DNA from: Nematostella vectensis
Lineage: Eukaryota; Cnidaria; Anthozoa; Actiniaria; Edwardsiidae
DNA: 64,000 bases
Assembly: GCF_932526225.1 (NCBI RefSeq)
Contig: NC_064034.1
Coordinates: 13,032,887-13,096,886, forward strand
Direction of reading: 5' to 3'
Shown piece after piece: positions 52,101 through 64,000 of the stretch (its first letter is position 1; every line of letters begins with the position of its first letter). Made by a program: the position numbers and the translations under genes. Below the pieces are notes generated by a model, which was not told the DNA's origin, searched no databases, and saw only the letters and a program-made list of their open reading frames with translations.

Positions 52101-53697
52101 AAAAAAATCGAGCCTCTGGTTGCCTAGCCTGCATACAGACCTCCGTAGAATTACGGGGGTCTGAACAAAGGCTACTGGTTTCCTGGGTTCCTGTTGGTAA
52201 GACAACCTACTCAAACTCCAAACTTCTCAAGCCCCATGGTTATCACTTTACTCTTGAAACTGTGTTTGGATTTTGAATACACGTTATCGTAGCGGAGCTA
52301 CGAAAGAAGCAAGGTTGGTCTCGTCGAAATTTAACTAAACGCCCAGGAAAATGTTATTCTTACCAAATAACCAATACCCAAAGGTATGACTGGGTGGCAT
52401 TGGTTTCGGAAATCCCATGAAGGGTTTTTTTTTCCATTATAGACGTCTTTTTAAAGTAGTTTTCAAAGTAAATATAACATTCAAATGATTATTTGTAATT
52501 GATTGATTATTTATTACAAGATCATATTAGGCAATGTACGTAAATAGGACCAACATTTGTCAATTGCATTAGTCCTAAAATATGTTTTCAGAAATTCTTG
52601 AAATTGTCGCTAGTGTGACTTATTTTCTAAAGTAGAAAAAGTTGAATGTATAAATAATCTATATTTAATTAGTTTTGATTAGCTGTATACTTCACAGAAT
52701 GCTCGCATGCTCGTGCAATTTTTTTCCGCCGTGCTCGCATTGTGTTTTCCTCTGTGCTCGCATTGTATTTTTCGATGTGCTCACATTGCATTTTTCAATG
52801 TGCTCGCTGCTCGATTTATTGAACAACTAAAAATACTCGGTCTCGCTCAAAAAACGGGGTGCTCGCAAGTGCTCGCCAAAGAACATTCTGGGGTTCTTAT
52901 ATTGTTATGTCAAGAAAGCCGCAAAACGCTAAAAAAATCCTAGAAATGTTAAGAATTTCTACCATAGGTAGAACTTTCTAGATATGGCTAAGCACTATGG
53001 GGTCTCAAACAAACAAACATATTCTTGTATATCTTGACAATCAGGGTATGACGGCAGTGCTCAATAACGCATGCGCGTGCTCTGGCGAAAACAAAGGGTC
53101 AGTACGCAGCTCTTACAAGCTGCAATTTGATTGGGCAAATGAACAATATCCGCACCTCGACACAAAGAACGAGAAGAATAGAGACAAAAGAACTCCTTTG
53201 TAGAGCAAAGATAATAGGAGACAAAGCAGCTGCGTACTTACTCAAAACAAACACAATCGTAGTGTTGAATCGCTAGAGTAAAGGTACGAAAGGCTGACTT
53301 CAATGCAAAGTGTACAGCATTAAAACCATATTGTTCAAAAGATGAGAGATTTGTTTGACAATGAGAGAGTCAAAAAGAAAATTATAGCCGTAGCTGTGCG
53401 CTGTAGTTTTCTTAGCATTCGCTAAAGTGATTCCAGTAAAAACCCGCCATTTCAAACAAAAAGGTTGTTTTAACCGCCCAGTACTGGAGTTAGTAAAAGA
53501 GAGAAAGGACTGGGCTGGACGGTTCAGAAGGTGGCAAGGTTGCGATAGCCTGGGAACCATAAAATGAGCCTCTACACTCAAACAAAATATGTTTGAATTT
53601 CAAACAAGCTTATCAAGTTCATTAGATTTGCTCTTGTCTTTCACTGATTTTTTACTAGAGAAGTGTTCTTCATTAAATGGCTCAATTTCAAAACGCT
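49140..53697. other. Intergenic, repeats only
   Basis: Poly-C tracts at 49484-49503 and 49595-49610 are each followed by cggcca-type sequence, as near 20395. A repeat with 'gagcctctggttgcc' lies at about 51975-52205 and resembles 7790-7930. A 'gtgctcgcattg' tandem of about 25 bp lies at 52705-52805. No supported exon. Confidence 0.5.
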
Positions 53698-53913
53698 GTC
53701 AGTGCAAACGACAAATGGCAAATGGTAGTTCTAACGGACAACCGCTTCCTGTGGTTTTAATGATTTGTTATATTAAAGATGAAAGTATGAATCCGCTAAT
53801 TTATTCATATGTTCCTGCATTCAGTAGAAATGTGACGAGTTCCCTACTTTTTCGATACTAGAAATGTCATTCGGGAATCGCCATTTGCCATTTGCACTGA
53901 CAACGTATTTGAA
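53698..53913. mobile_element. MITE with GTCAGTGCAA-type ends, copy 2
   Basis: Ends GTCAGTGCAAACGACAAATG and CCATTTGCCATTTGCACTGA(C), inverted. Same family as 12763-13023 but with cleaner ends. An internal frame reading MNPLIYSYVPAF is a coincidence. Confidence 0.8.
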
Positions 53914-54423
53914 GTAGGGGTTTACGGTGGCTTTCGTGTCCTCTAGTTTTGCGAGAAGCCTCGATCTACAATATAAACACTAGGAATCATCAAGAAGTCA
54001 AAGATTAAAGGCTTATGCTTACCACCGTACAGATTCTTTTTAAGTTCGAATACAAATAAAATACTTGATGGATCTAAAACAAATGTGATTTTTTCAGTAA
54101 GATTGAACATACAGTACCTGCTTGTTTTTTAATCTTCCACGCCTCTCTGAAATTATTAGGGTAGGGGGCGTATGTTACAGTTTCAGGCTTAAGTAAATTG
54201 AGATGCAAAGGTGTGCTTCCGGCGACTAGGGGTAGGCGGTAGGCAGGACTTATCAACTCGATGTTGATAACATTCTTGACAGTGCAGTAATCAGTCCTAA
54301 CCAGAAAGAAATAGCTAACATTTTTTTTAAAAGCGACAAGCAGCTTTAAAAGTGTGTTATTATTATGGATGTACACGCATAGTCTTGATAGAGATGCGTT
54401 CTATGTTAGAGAATGAATCAATT

Positions 54424-54656
54424 TTATTGGAAATTTTACATTGCCAATTATGTTGCCTTTTGGCTTCTAAAACAGCCCAACTACTTTTTATCGGCCAAAT
54501 ACTGATTGCTACATTGCGAATTTTGTTGCCTTTTGGCCTCTTAAACAGCTCAACTACTTTTGATCGGCCAAATACCGACTGCTGCATTGCAAATTTTGTT
54601 GCGTTTCGGCCTCCAAAACAGCCCAACTACTTTTTATCGGCCAAATACTGATTGAA
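54424..54656. repeat. About 75-bp tandem repeat, three copies
   Basis: Copies share 'ttttgttgccttttggcctc', 'aacagcccaactactttt', and 'atcggccaaatactgattg'. They are about 85-90% identical. Confidence 0.9.
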
Positions 54657-56756
54657 ACTTTTACGGTAAAATTCTGAACTTTGGAATTATAGGATTCAAT
54701 TTGATTCAATGCTTTTATTGTTCACGTAGGAACTGTTTTAACATCATTCACTCTGGCTGATTCTATTGAACCATAGCTAACGGTTTCTTGGTTTCTCTCC
54801 ACGCCCAAGAGGACGCGGTCTTCGCATGCCCTCGTCTAGAGTCCAGCCAGAAAAGACGCGTAAACCTGTTTGGAGAATTGTCCAACTGAAGTCTGTTTAT
54901 TTTTAATCTTTGATCCCTAAGAAACCGTAAGAATTAACGGCAGGTTTCCAGGATACAGTTTGAATTTGTGCACTCGAATTATGAGAATGATGCCGAAAAT
55001 CCCTTCAATTTCTCTGTAATAAATTTAAAAGTGAAGAGACTATATATCACGAAAAGTTCTAAATACTGCTTGATGGCATATTATCGGCAAACAAGACGTA
55101 AAAAATGATATAAGAAAAAAAACGAAAATAAAAATAAAAATACATCAGACGTTTGAAGTGGAAAAAAGGTAAGAACAACAAAAATGAGACTAGATATCAA
55201 TACTTTAATTTGCCATGAACTCCTAGTTAATTAACACAAGGAAAGGTTTTGTCCTTTCAATGGGCTAGATACTTAAGAGCCTTTTTGTTTTGTGCGTCGT
55301 TATTGACGAGCCATCATCAGACACACGGTGGTGAATAGCTCTTTGTACAGAGCTGCTTGTATCTCACGAGACCTGTGTTCTCAAAATACTGCTTCAATAG
55401 AATCCTCTGTTTCCTGCATTGTGTAAGTTAATTTTCCTCTGTCCTCGGGACAGTGTGTAATTGGGCTTTTGAAATATCTTACAAAGCTGGCCATAAAAGT
55501 CTTGGTCATCTTTTTTATATATTTTTTATGGTTATTTTCTCAGGAAGGTTCTTAATGAAGAGGACGCCACAATTGTCATAGAAACCTTGGATGAAGCCAT
55601 TCCCGTCGCCACGCTTAAGAACAAGTGCCCTTTGTGGACTTAACAGCGGTTTGAAATTTGACCCGCTATTTGGCGAGGGTGGCACACTTACAATAAAATC
55701 ATCCAATATCATCTCCAATTTATGGAGAAACTAGTTCTACAATGACACAATGTATAAATTAATGGAGAACTTTAATATTTTTATATGAAATAATAAAAAA
55801 TAACGAGGACAAGTAACGAATTTTCTACTATTACACGTGGAGTGCGGCTGCTAGGGAACGAGGTGATAACTCCTAGAGAGGAGCCAACGGTCGTTTGTGC
55901 GTCGTTTTACCCATAAAAAAGGTTATTGTTATCAAAATGGAAACCGTCGAAAATCCACTTGCGAGAAGTGTATATGTGCGATTGAGCAGCGCCAATATTA
56001 TGTAATCCCCAGTATCTTGTTTCATATCTCCAATTGTAAGCAGAGAAGAATAGCTTTTATTGCCTTAGTGATATGGGTTGATTAGTCGGATTGATATTTT
56101 GATCAGTCTCCTATATGATTGAATGTACTTTTCAACTTGGTTCAGGTTTCGGATCAAGAATTCTTGACGTTTGTGGATAGCCTTAACATTTTTGTGTATG
56201 TGTTCCACCTCATTAGTGAACGAGTTAAAAAGAACCCCTTGCTTCGCTGCTCTGATTTTCAATTCATGTCGACCCTCCTCTTTTTTGTCTAAAGCGATTG
56301 CGTGTACAATAGAAAACTTGCAATGAGATAACAATGGATCACATCGACACCTAGGATTTGCAAACGTGTTCCATCATAAAGGAACCACTTGAGGTACGAG
56401 TAGTAAAGCACTGTGTCGGCTTATTGGCGGGTAGTTCGCAGTTGCAAGGGCATCCATCAAAAACGTCATCACTCTTGTATACCATTATTTGCCGACCTCA
56501 TTAAGCTTTATAAACTTAAGGTATTGGTCGCCGTTGAGCCAATATCATTACTTCCAAATGAATCACCCTTTAGAGGCTGTCTTGAGAAGCGCTTGACAGT
56601 TCCTGTTCTTATGCTATAGAATCGACTGTTTAACGAGTTTCAGTAGGCAGGCATTAATGCTTATGTCACTCTGTATATACATCGCCAATAGTAGCGCATC
56701 TGTTCTTCTGTGCCCCAGCCTCCTGCTATGCTTAATCAATGAGTCGGGCCACACAA
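54657..56756. other. Region upstream of the forkhead gene, no supported gene
   Basis: Frames at 55515-55718 and 56065-56334 on the minus strand have a protein-like look but no recognisable domain and no clear splice context. The distal FoxQ2 regulatory sequence is presumably here. Confidence 0.4.
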
Positions 56757-56764
56757 TATAAAAG
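56757..56764 (+). promoter_or_regulatory. TATA box of the FoxQ2-type gene
   Basis: TATAAAAG followed by a GGGGCTCG stretch, 124 bases before the start codon. Initiation would fall near 56788, giving a 5' UTR of about 100 bases with no intron. Confidence 0.75.
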
Positions 56765-56887
56765 GGGCTCGTAGTATTTGCCCCTGGCAGAATACCTGTA
56801 AACATTCACGCGTTTAGGAGCTCAGAAGTTAAACGCGATAGATCAAGCTAAGACCGAAGTAATACAAAGCAAGTATACTTCCTAAAG

Positions 56888-57793
56888 ATGTACTCCGTGG
56901 AAAGTCTTCTGCAAACAGAGATTTCGCCCGGTGCGCAAAGTGCCATGCGTTTTCCATTTATTTCTAACAGTGATCAAAATCTGAACTTCCTGAAAGGATC
57001 CATGGAAAAAAAGAGAAAGATAGCAGTGATAAAGAGAGACGAGACGGAGATAGAAGACGAGATCGCTAAACAAAAAGCGAAAAGACAAAAGAGGGAAGAA
57101 CATGGAGATGATGATGATGATGATGAAACTAAGGACAACAAAAACAATTCAGAGACATTCGTAGCAGTCATTGCGCAGGCAATTCTTAGTGTTCCTACCA
57201 GACGCATGACTCTCAGCTGTATTTACAACTTTATTGCCAAGACATACCCGCACTTCGACAAAGAGAAGGGTCCTGGCTGGCGTAACAGCGTGCGACACAA
57301 TCTTTCAAGCAACGACTGCTTCGTGAAGGCAAGTCGCGCGGAAAATGGCAAGGGCCACTACTGGATGATACATCCAAAGGATCTGCCCGAATTCTCCAAG
57401 GGGAATTTTAGAAGACCACGAAAGCCTCGTAGACCCCGCTGTATTCACGGTCTAGGCTGTTTATCCGACAGAACAGTGCTAGCTTCGGCCCTCAACTCAG
57501 GATTCTACAGTCCTTGCAAATTCCCCGAAGTCGAGTTCTCATTTCCACGCTTACCCGCCGGCTCAACAGAGCTCTACACGCGATACGGACTTGGACCACG
57601 CTACGAGGAAACCAGTGGTCTCACAAGTTTCCCGACCTTTTCGCCTACTTCGCTTGGATACGCTGGACTCTCGTGGTCGACTGAAGGCTCTGCATTTAGA
57701 AACTATGCGACTCTCTCTTCACCTGTTTACTACCCTTACGTTTACATACCACGCACTGGAGAACAATCTATGAACTCGCCCCCAAGCAAGTAA
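56888..57793 (+). CDS. foxQ2: FoxQ2-type forkhead transcription factor, intronless
   Basis: 301 residues, single exon, start in a good context (AAAGATGT). Residues 1-8 MYSVESLL resemble an EH1/Groucho-binding motif, as in several FoxQ2 proteins. A basic stretch and an Asp run (74-79) precede the forkhead domain at about 88-180: TLSCIYNFIAKTYPHF, recognition helix GWRNSVRHNLSSNDCFVKAS, then ENGKGHYWMIHP..LPEFSKGNFRR. The NGKGHYW-IHP and FSKGNFRR pattern is characteristic of FoxQ2. The usual KPPYSYIALIA start is replaced by SETFVAVIAQA. FoxQ2 genes pattern the aboral/apical pole and sensory neurons in cnidarians; which paralogue this is cannot be told. Confidence 0.85.
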   Translation: MYSVESLLQTEISPGAQSAMRFPFISNSDQNLNFLKGSMEKKRKIAVIKRDETEIEDEIAKQKAKRQKREEHGDDDDDDETKDNKNNSETFVAVIAQAILSVPTRRMTLSCIYNFIAKTYPHFDKEKGPGWRNSVRHNLSSNDCFVKASRAENGKGHYWMIHPKDLPEFSKGNFRRPRKPRRPRCIHGLGCLSDRTVLASALNSGFYSPCKFPEVEFSFPRLPAGSTELYTRYGLGPRYEETSGLTSFPTFSPTSLGYAGLSWSTEGSAFRNYATLSSPVYYPYVYIPRTGEQSMNSPPSK

Positions 57794-58477
57794 TAAGTAT
57801 GATTATGACATAAATATTAAATAGTAAACTCCTATTGAAGGTTCACGCAAAAGTTTTTATTGACATTTTGCGCTAAATTGGGTTAGTGATAGCTACAGAT
57901 CATGATGAGCTATGGAACATAAGAACTTACTATATAAAGAAGTAGATATCTCGGTTTGTTAACAGTCCTGTAAATAGTAGGACATAGCTACGCAATACTT
58001 TTTACATAGATTTTTGTATAAATAGTTAGTTAAAGCCATGGCACGTTAATAGTGAAATCATTTTTGTTATTTAAGAAGCAGCATATATTCATGTACAGAC
58101 TTCCTCCAAGAGTTATATATTTTATTAGAATAAAGGTATTTTGCATCCTTAATGCGATGTAGCACTGGTACTCTATCATGTTAACTGCCGTTTTACTGTC
58201 ACGCGGGAAGTTTCTAGTTTGCGTATGAACAAAGGCTTCCATGGAATTTTGCACCTTGGAAACAAACTGACGTAGGCTTTTGAAGATCATGAAAAATGTC
58301 GTGAAATTTCACAACCCTTAGGCAGCGTGGCCCCGTTAGCCTAAATAGTGTTCTAGTTTCATGTTCATGGCGGTTTCTAGGTGAATTGTATTACCTGCTC
58401 TTTCCTTGCACTGTGTAAATATTGCACCATAGAGAGTTCGCGCATTTTCTAAAGGTACATTCTGTATACTTAACTCA

Positions 58478-58483
58478 AATAAA
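58478..58483 (+). terminator. Polyadenylation signal of the FoxQ2-type gene
   Basis: AATAAA about 690 bases after the stop codon, followed by a T-rich stretch. It implies a long AT-rich 3' UTR. Confidence 0.5.
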
Positions 58484-58499
58484 ACTTCTCTAATCAAAG

Positions 58500-61400
58500 T
58501 CGTTTACATTTTAATTGACGCAATAGACATTTGTTTAACATGAATTTCTATCTCGTTTCAAATCTACCCTGAAGACAAGAGGTTTTTATAAAACAAATAC
58601 AGCATGACTTTCAGGGTTTTTATTTTGCCTCGTTTTATGTTTGGTGTTTATTTGTTTATCAATGATAGAGAAGCAAAGACTGGTGGCGAACGAACGAACA
58701 CGCCATCATCCATATGTCAAGAAAAGTTGAGCACGCTGTCAGTCAGGAGAGAGAGGTGAACATTTTTCAGGTTTTCCTTTGTTCGAAAACACACCAGTGA
58801 CGACATTTATTGTTTATGTGTGGTTAAAATGAACAGAAGATTGTTTACCGTGTAATATTGGACAGTGACTATACACAAATCAATGCTACTCATCATTTAG
58901 ATATACATGATGTTAAACAAAAAGTACTTTCACTTTGTTCGTGAGGATTGTTTTCCGTTGAACTAACGTTCACAGCGAGAACATTGGTCCAATTAACGTA
59001 TCTTAATTCCTCATAAAGGTTATTTATGACAGAGCAACACAACACAGGTTTATGGCACAAACTGCATTTATCAAAGTGTACAACATGTGTTTAGCCTGAT
59101 TTTGTTTATTACAAAAAATATAAACTTATGAAAACAAGATTTTACATATTGAAAGTTTGTTTATTAGGAAAAGTCAGTCAAGTGTACCGAAGCTTTCGTT
59201 GGTTTCAATGTCGATAAATTATCGCCCTGTTTAACTAATTACTAGGAAACACTCTCAATTAATATTGTCTATAACACACCACCTTGACAAATATGGGTGG
59301 CGGGAACTATTGCTTTATTTACTCTAAGAGACTAAAACATATCTCGAGATAGCGAAAAGTCATGAATTTAGCGGCACAGGTGACTGTTAATTGTTTCTTA
59401 ATGGCAAAACATTGCATGGGGCACATCAATCGAGCGTGAGCTACTTAATAGTAGGGACTCGTGATTGCTAAGTCGCGCCTTAAGGCTTTCCCATGCACCA
59501 GCCCATGTCCTACTCAAAATATATAAACACTTCAATAGAGTGATCCCAGGACTTCAAAATGAAGCACCATCCTATGTCTTCGTCTTTAGACCTTATAAAG
59601 ACAGGAAGCTCTAAATGTACTTAATAAGGAACAGAGGCGAATCTGCTTGATTTTAGCTACATCAACGATGTCGCCATGCTACATCAACGATGTCGCCATG
59701 ATGATGCAGGATATATGTTAGCGTTATATTTAAGACCGGATAATCACTTTTACGTCACTATCTCATGATTTGGGTCAAACTCTTCGATCAGTTTTGTGCA
59801 TTGTAGGTTTGTCGCATGCTTAGTACCCTGGAGAGTCTCGTGGCAGGAAGGACGGTTTATCTGTTTATGGTCCAAGTTAAGCCCAACTCCCGTCGCTTCA
59901 TTGTCACTCTTTTTATTTTCAACTAAGCGCGCTACATGACGGCCGATAGGGCACCTTGCTCGGGAAAACAAAAGCGCTTAACAAAATCTAAAACGCGTAT
60001 TTGGTATCAAGCTAAGAGTTCATCTATCCCTACTTCGCGCTTACTCCCCACTGTATTGATCATGCAATGCATTTAGTCCGCAAAACTCACGAAAAAAAAA
60101 TATCATTACAAACAATCGCATTGCCTTAGGAGATTCGAATCGTTTTTATTTGATTACTGTGTTTCCCACGGGAGAAGTCAAGCTAAAAGTGACGATATCC
60201 GTCCTACAAGCATACAAGCAAAACCTCGCTATTTATAGAAAGCGAACAAAAGATATGCTTCGCGAATGGGTGTCGTCACAAACTGCGGGAGTCTCTGACA
60301 CACGGAACGGCTGAAGAATAGGTCGCAAGGTGATCAAGCACATTGGAGATGCTTCTATTTGCCTTTTTGCCATAAGCTGTTCAACTTGACTCTTTGATTG
60401 CGGCGAAACATCAGGATTGATGACTGTCGAGTTCTGAAGCACCACTCCGTTGGCTCGACACACATGAATGGGTGACCGAGAGAGTAAAAACAAGACCACT
60501 TGGCGGTATAACCCTAATTAAGTATAAACAAGGTCTAATACATTAATGAAATCAGCATTCAATTCAATAAAGGCTTATTTTGTTTATTCAACTTTTCTTT
60601 AATTTGTGTTTGAATAACGTCTACTTTCAGCGGCTTCAACGATTAGGCATTTGAGGGCCCTTGGGGGGTATTCCAATTTATTGTTTAAATGTATTTATTT
60701 CTAAATATTTGTATATGGATATAAGCCCTTAATTTAAGTATGTGTCATACCTTTCAAATGACCTCAAGGGTTCCTCTTCACAAACTATTGCAGTCATCCA
60801 GACAGATTGCATAATGTAAAGAGTAAGAAATTTTAGTCTTCTTTCTCTTACACTGGGCTCGAATGGCTTTTTCTAAGAACGACATAACAACAGTTCTCTG
60901 GCAAACTGCTTCTTCAACTCAGATTTCAAAAAAAAAACAGAATCCCTTTCAGGCTTGTTGATGCGAGTCCACGCCAAGCAGTCTTTCCCGCCAAACACTG
61001 ACCCACTGACCCATAGACTCTCATCGTACTTTGTTTCTCTCGGGTAAGGTGGGGAGGCAGGGTCTGGCTGTAGTATGTATGGCGGGATGCTTCCGATTTT
61101 CTAGAGCTCGCCTACATATACTACTTCGACCTTGTGTTGATTTATCTCCCTCGCATATAGTAGCTGCTCTATTCTTTCAGGGTAATGTTACGCACATACA
61201 GAATGACTGCTTGCTGATGTGATCTCTCAAGGTACCTAAGCCTGCCACCAGAACAGTTAACTTTGAGGCCAGTTTCTTAAACTTAAAATGTACATTATAT
61301 CGAGTGTACTGTAACAACGAGAGTAGACTGTAGTTGGGGGCGGCACAGGTACCGGGCTTTACTTCGCTGTTACAAACTCAAGGTTTACCAGATAAAGACT

Positions 61401-63090
61401 GCGGCTTCTACCGCACCCCTTTTTATATGGTCCTACAACGGCGTCCCTTAGGTAATCCGACACTGACACCCATGGAAAGCTGTAAGCTCTGTTTAGATAA
61501 GGCTTCAGCCAATGGGCGTCCGAGGAACGAACTACCCCCAATGGGTGTGTCAGTTTGTTACCCTTGGGCTACCGTGACTTACGTAACGTTTACATGTTGC
61601 TACTGACTACGGTTGTCACACAATAACTTGTCACACTGCTAGTGCGCATGGCAAGATACACACATGAATATAATGATTGACAAGATTCCAATCATTTTTG
61701 CACTCAAAATCTTAAACCGTTCTAAATCCTAATTTCGTCGTCGGCCAGGTCCAAATCCTACACAGGGCAAACCATGTGTGAACTCAGACCTAACTTTTCT
61801 TCCTTCGTTAAGAAGCGCGAACCGAGAATTGGTGGCCAAATTCCGATTGTCAAGTACCCCTGGAAAAGGGACGCGCAACTCCTACTTTTCCACTGGGTCA
61901 AGGGTCAACTTTTTACTTTTCGCTATACTATTTCATAGGAACGGCTAAAGTTACTTTGTCGATATAACTTGCTTAAACAAACAGACGCCTTTTAGTTGAA
62001 TAAACAAAACGTACTTATAACGGTTCTTAACTTCAGGAAGGTCGGCGTTTAATTAATGTAAGATATTTAGTTGTCAAAGATGACGTTGATCTATATTTCG
62101 TTATTTTCCTCCGTGACAGTACCTTTGCCATCTCTGAAAAGCCGCTGGGAAGTTCGTCAAACCGAACGGGATCGCGTTTCACTTCAAAAGCCCCATAGGG
62201 GTTTTCTATATTGTCAAGTGCGCCCTTACCCTTGATCTCTAGGTGGCATCTTGATCTCTTGCCTCGATCTACCGTGAACCAAGAGCTCCCATCAAGGCGA
62301 ATTAGGATTTCCTGTATCTCTAGGATCGGCTGTCGATCTGGGAGCGTTTCGTCAGCTGGCGATACATCATCTTTAGTTACTGGGGCCAACAGTTTTTAAT
62401 CCTCGCTTTGTCAACTTGAAACCAACTTTCTCTACCTTGTACTTCTCACACAAGATTTTGTCATACGTAACAAAATAGTAAAGGCACACATTTTTTTTAA
62501 CATTAGTTAACTCCTTTTGCCGTCCCCGTGGCGTCATATAACGCTCTCTACGGCGTCCCTCATTTGACTGCCCTCACCCTTGAACCCTTCCACAGCTATT
62601 GGACCGAATGGGCTCCCCGATTTTGTTTTTTTGAATAGGCGTGTAGATAGTGGGTTGAGTGTGGAAGCGAATCCCGGGTCAGCAAATCTTGGATACGCCA
62701 GCTGAAATGTACAGCCCGAAATGTTGTCAGGACCCGAAACGATCCCAGGACCCGAATTATCCCCAAAAGTACCCCAACTGATTCCGGGACCCGAAACAAC
62801 AGAAAGATTTATGACATTGTCTTTGTTGCAGAGAAAAAACAATCAAAAAACAATCTTCGCCCGATTCACCTCCATTAACAAAAACAAAGAAGCACGCCCC
62901 ACCACGGATCATGCTAAAACCGGACGGGGACGCGGGGACAGGACGCGGGACGAGGACGTAGGACGCAGTTTTTTTTTTAATATGGTGTTAGGCAGTAACG
63001 TGATGTCACTCACTCACTTCCGGTCACTCGCTCCCGTGTTGGCTTCCGGTCGGGATGACGTCATCAAAACTAGAGAAATCAATATCTCCA
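58500..63090. other. Intergenic, no firmly supported gene
   Basis: A 22-bp direct doublet ('gctacatcaacgatgtcgcc') lies at 59656-59700. 62700-62800 carries a degenerate GGACCCGAAAC repeat, and 62916-62965 a GGACGCGGGAC repeat. Minus-strand frames at 59750-59971, 60233-60499 and 62033-62389 are unassigned. Confidence 0.5.
62108..62389 (-). other. Exon-like open frame of unknown family
   Basis: Reads APVTKDDVSPADETLPDRQP and on through EIQEILIRLDG and NPYGAFEVKRD to SGFSEMAK at a possible donor (AAAG|GTACTG at 62127). A second frame just upstream (KVEKVGFKLTKRGLKTVG, about 62400-62445) overlaps it one base out of register. This could be an exon, or a frameshifted retroelement remnant. Confidence 0.25.
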
Positions 63091-63097
63091 GAAGACT

Positions 63098-63440
63098 GTA
63101 TCACCGCTTAATGTAACAACTGCCGCTTAATGTAACACTAACGCTTAAGCGTTTAGTCCGTTATTACATTAAGCGTTGAAAATTTCTTACATAAAGCGTT
63201 AACTGTTTTATTACATTAAGCGTTGATTTGTTCTTACATTAAGCGTTAGTATTACATAAAGCGGCGATTTTTGTTACATTGTTACATTAAGCGTTAGTGT
63301 TACATTAAGCGGCAGTTGTTACATTGAGCGGTGATACAAAGGCAACACTTTTAAAACTTTACATTACATTACATTGTTACATTAAGCGTTAGTGTTACAT
63401 TAAGCGGTAGTTGTTACATTAAGCGGTGATACAAAGGCAA
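63098..63440. mobile_element. TIR element with TTACATTAAGCG arrays
   Basis: About a dozen copies of TTACATTAAGCG (or TACATAAAGCG) appear. The first are inverted (ATCACCGCTTAATGTAAC, 63100), the rest direct, ending GTTACATTAAGCGGTGAT. The right end, GCGGTGATACAAAGGCAACA, occurs twice (63328 and 63421), so the right arm is duplicated. Confidence 0.8.
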
Positions 63441-63869
63441 CACTTTCAAAACTCAAGTCTCATGGCATGGCGTGGTATACCATATCAGGTATGGAAACGA
63501 ACTTCTATAGCATTAAGGAATAAGGCATAGATACAAGCAAATCGGGAAAGATTCCAAATCAGCAGGTAAAGAAAAGAAGTAGGCCAAACAGTGATTTGGT
63601 AATCCATCAGACTAACAGCATTGTCGCCACTTGGAATGCCGAGTAGAGGCCATCAGCGGAAACGGATGTGCAAGCTACTAGAAAACCACAAACCCCATTG
63701 ACAGTAACCTTCTTGCAGGACCATCTGCGTGTCTAAATCTGCACTGGATACCACCGAAAATTGGCGAAAAAAAAGCCAGATGGCTCACCATTTTCTTCCC
63801 CTGACAATATCGTTAATGCACACAAAGATTATCTTATCTGACGAGACACCGAGGGCGTTCTTTGTTTAG

Positions 63870-64000
63870 CAGGCCCGTACCAAGGGAGGGTGCAGTGGGG
63901 GCGAACGCACCCCCCCCCCCCCCCCCCCCCCACAACGGCCGAAGGTCAACTTTAAGTTCTCAATAGGCGTGCGATTTGTAGACAAAACTATAAAGCATAA
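63870..64000. mobile_element. MITE with CAGGCCCGTACC ends, copy 3, cut by window end
   Basis: Starts CAGGCCCGTACCAAGG, then a poly-C run, then 'gttctcaataggcgtgcg' and 'tagacaaaact', matching the right half of copy 1 in inverted order and copy 2 directly. The right end lies beyond the window. Confidence 0.8.

Noticed and set aside
53589-53861. GPCR TM7-like frame with MNPLIYSYVPAF
   Set aside because: It runs across a MITE with clear inverted ends, and no other receptor motif occurs nearby.
60233-60499. Small secreted protein with a signal-like start
   Set aside because: Only one weakly hydrophobic start, no conserved motif, no splice or promoter context.

Overview
The window looks like nuclear DNA of an anthozoan cnidarian, most likely a sea anemone of the Nematostella type. 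The reasons are AT-rich intergenic DNA, compact GT-AG introns, intronless or nearly intronless class A GPCRs and Fox genes, and many short terminal-inverted-repeat (TIR) elements. The species call is inference; no database was searched.

Layout. 1-4.5 kb: the 3' part of WASHC4 (SWIP, WASH complex subunit 4) on the + strand; nine exons splice into 360 codons plus a stop. 5.2-22.4 kb: a convergent minus-strand gene of 16 exons. I rebuilt it exon by exon and all phases close to an 858-residue protein: signal peptide, three CUB domains, one F5/8 type C (discoidin) domain, two more CUB domains, and a GPI-type C-terminal tail. 26.5-27.6 kb: an intact class A GPCR, minus strand. 42.4-43.3 kb: a second class A GPCR, minus strand, with an in-frame TGA exactly at the arginine of the E/DRY motif. 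56.9-57.8 kb: an intronless FoxQ2-type forkhead gene, + strand, with a good TATA box. Otherwise the 22.6-26.4, 28-42, 43.4-56.7 and 58.5-64 kb stretches hold only repeats and TIR elements that I can support.

Main observation. Tandem arrays here sit at 5' splice sites. In the CUB/discoidin gene, five of 15 introns begin with a tandem repeat. In three of these (after the CUB1, CUB3 and CUB4 exons) the repeated unit contains the exon end plus the splice donor, so the donor itself has been copied: about 42 times in a 2.3 kb array, about 31 times in a 1 kb array, and twice in a 92 bp duplication. Two WASHC4 introns also carry arrays close behind their donors. In the largest array the unit is 54 or 57 bp, both multiples of three, so choosing a later donor would lengthen CUB1 by 18 or 19 residues per unit, each unit adding an N-glycosylation sequon. 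In the 92 bp case only the second donor fits the phase of the next exon, so the duplicated donor seems to be the one in use.

Other structure: a perfect 277 bp palindrome inside a mariner-like element, a 110 bp GC-rich foldback, several MITE families present more than once, a 0.7 kb diverged tandem duplication, and a TIR element whose end is amplified as an alternating dimer.
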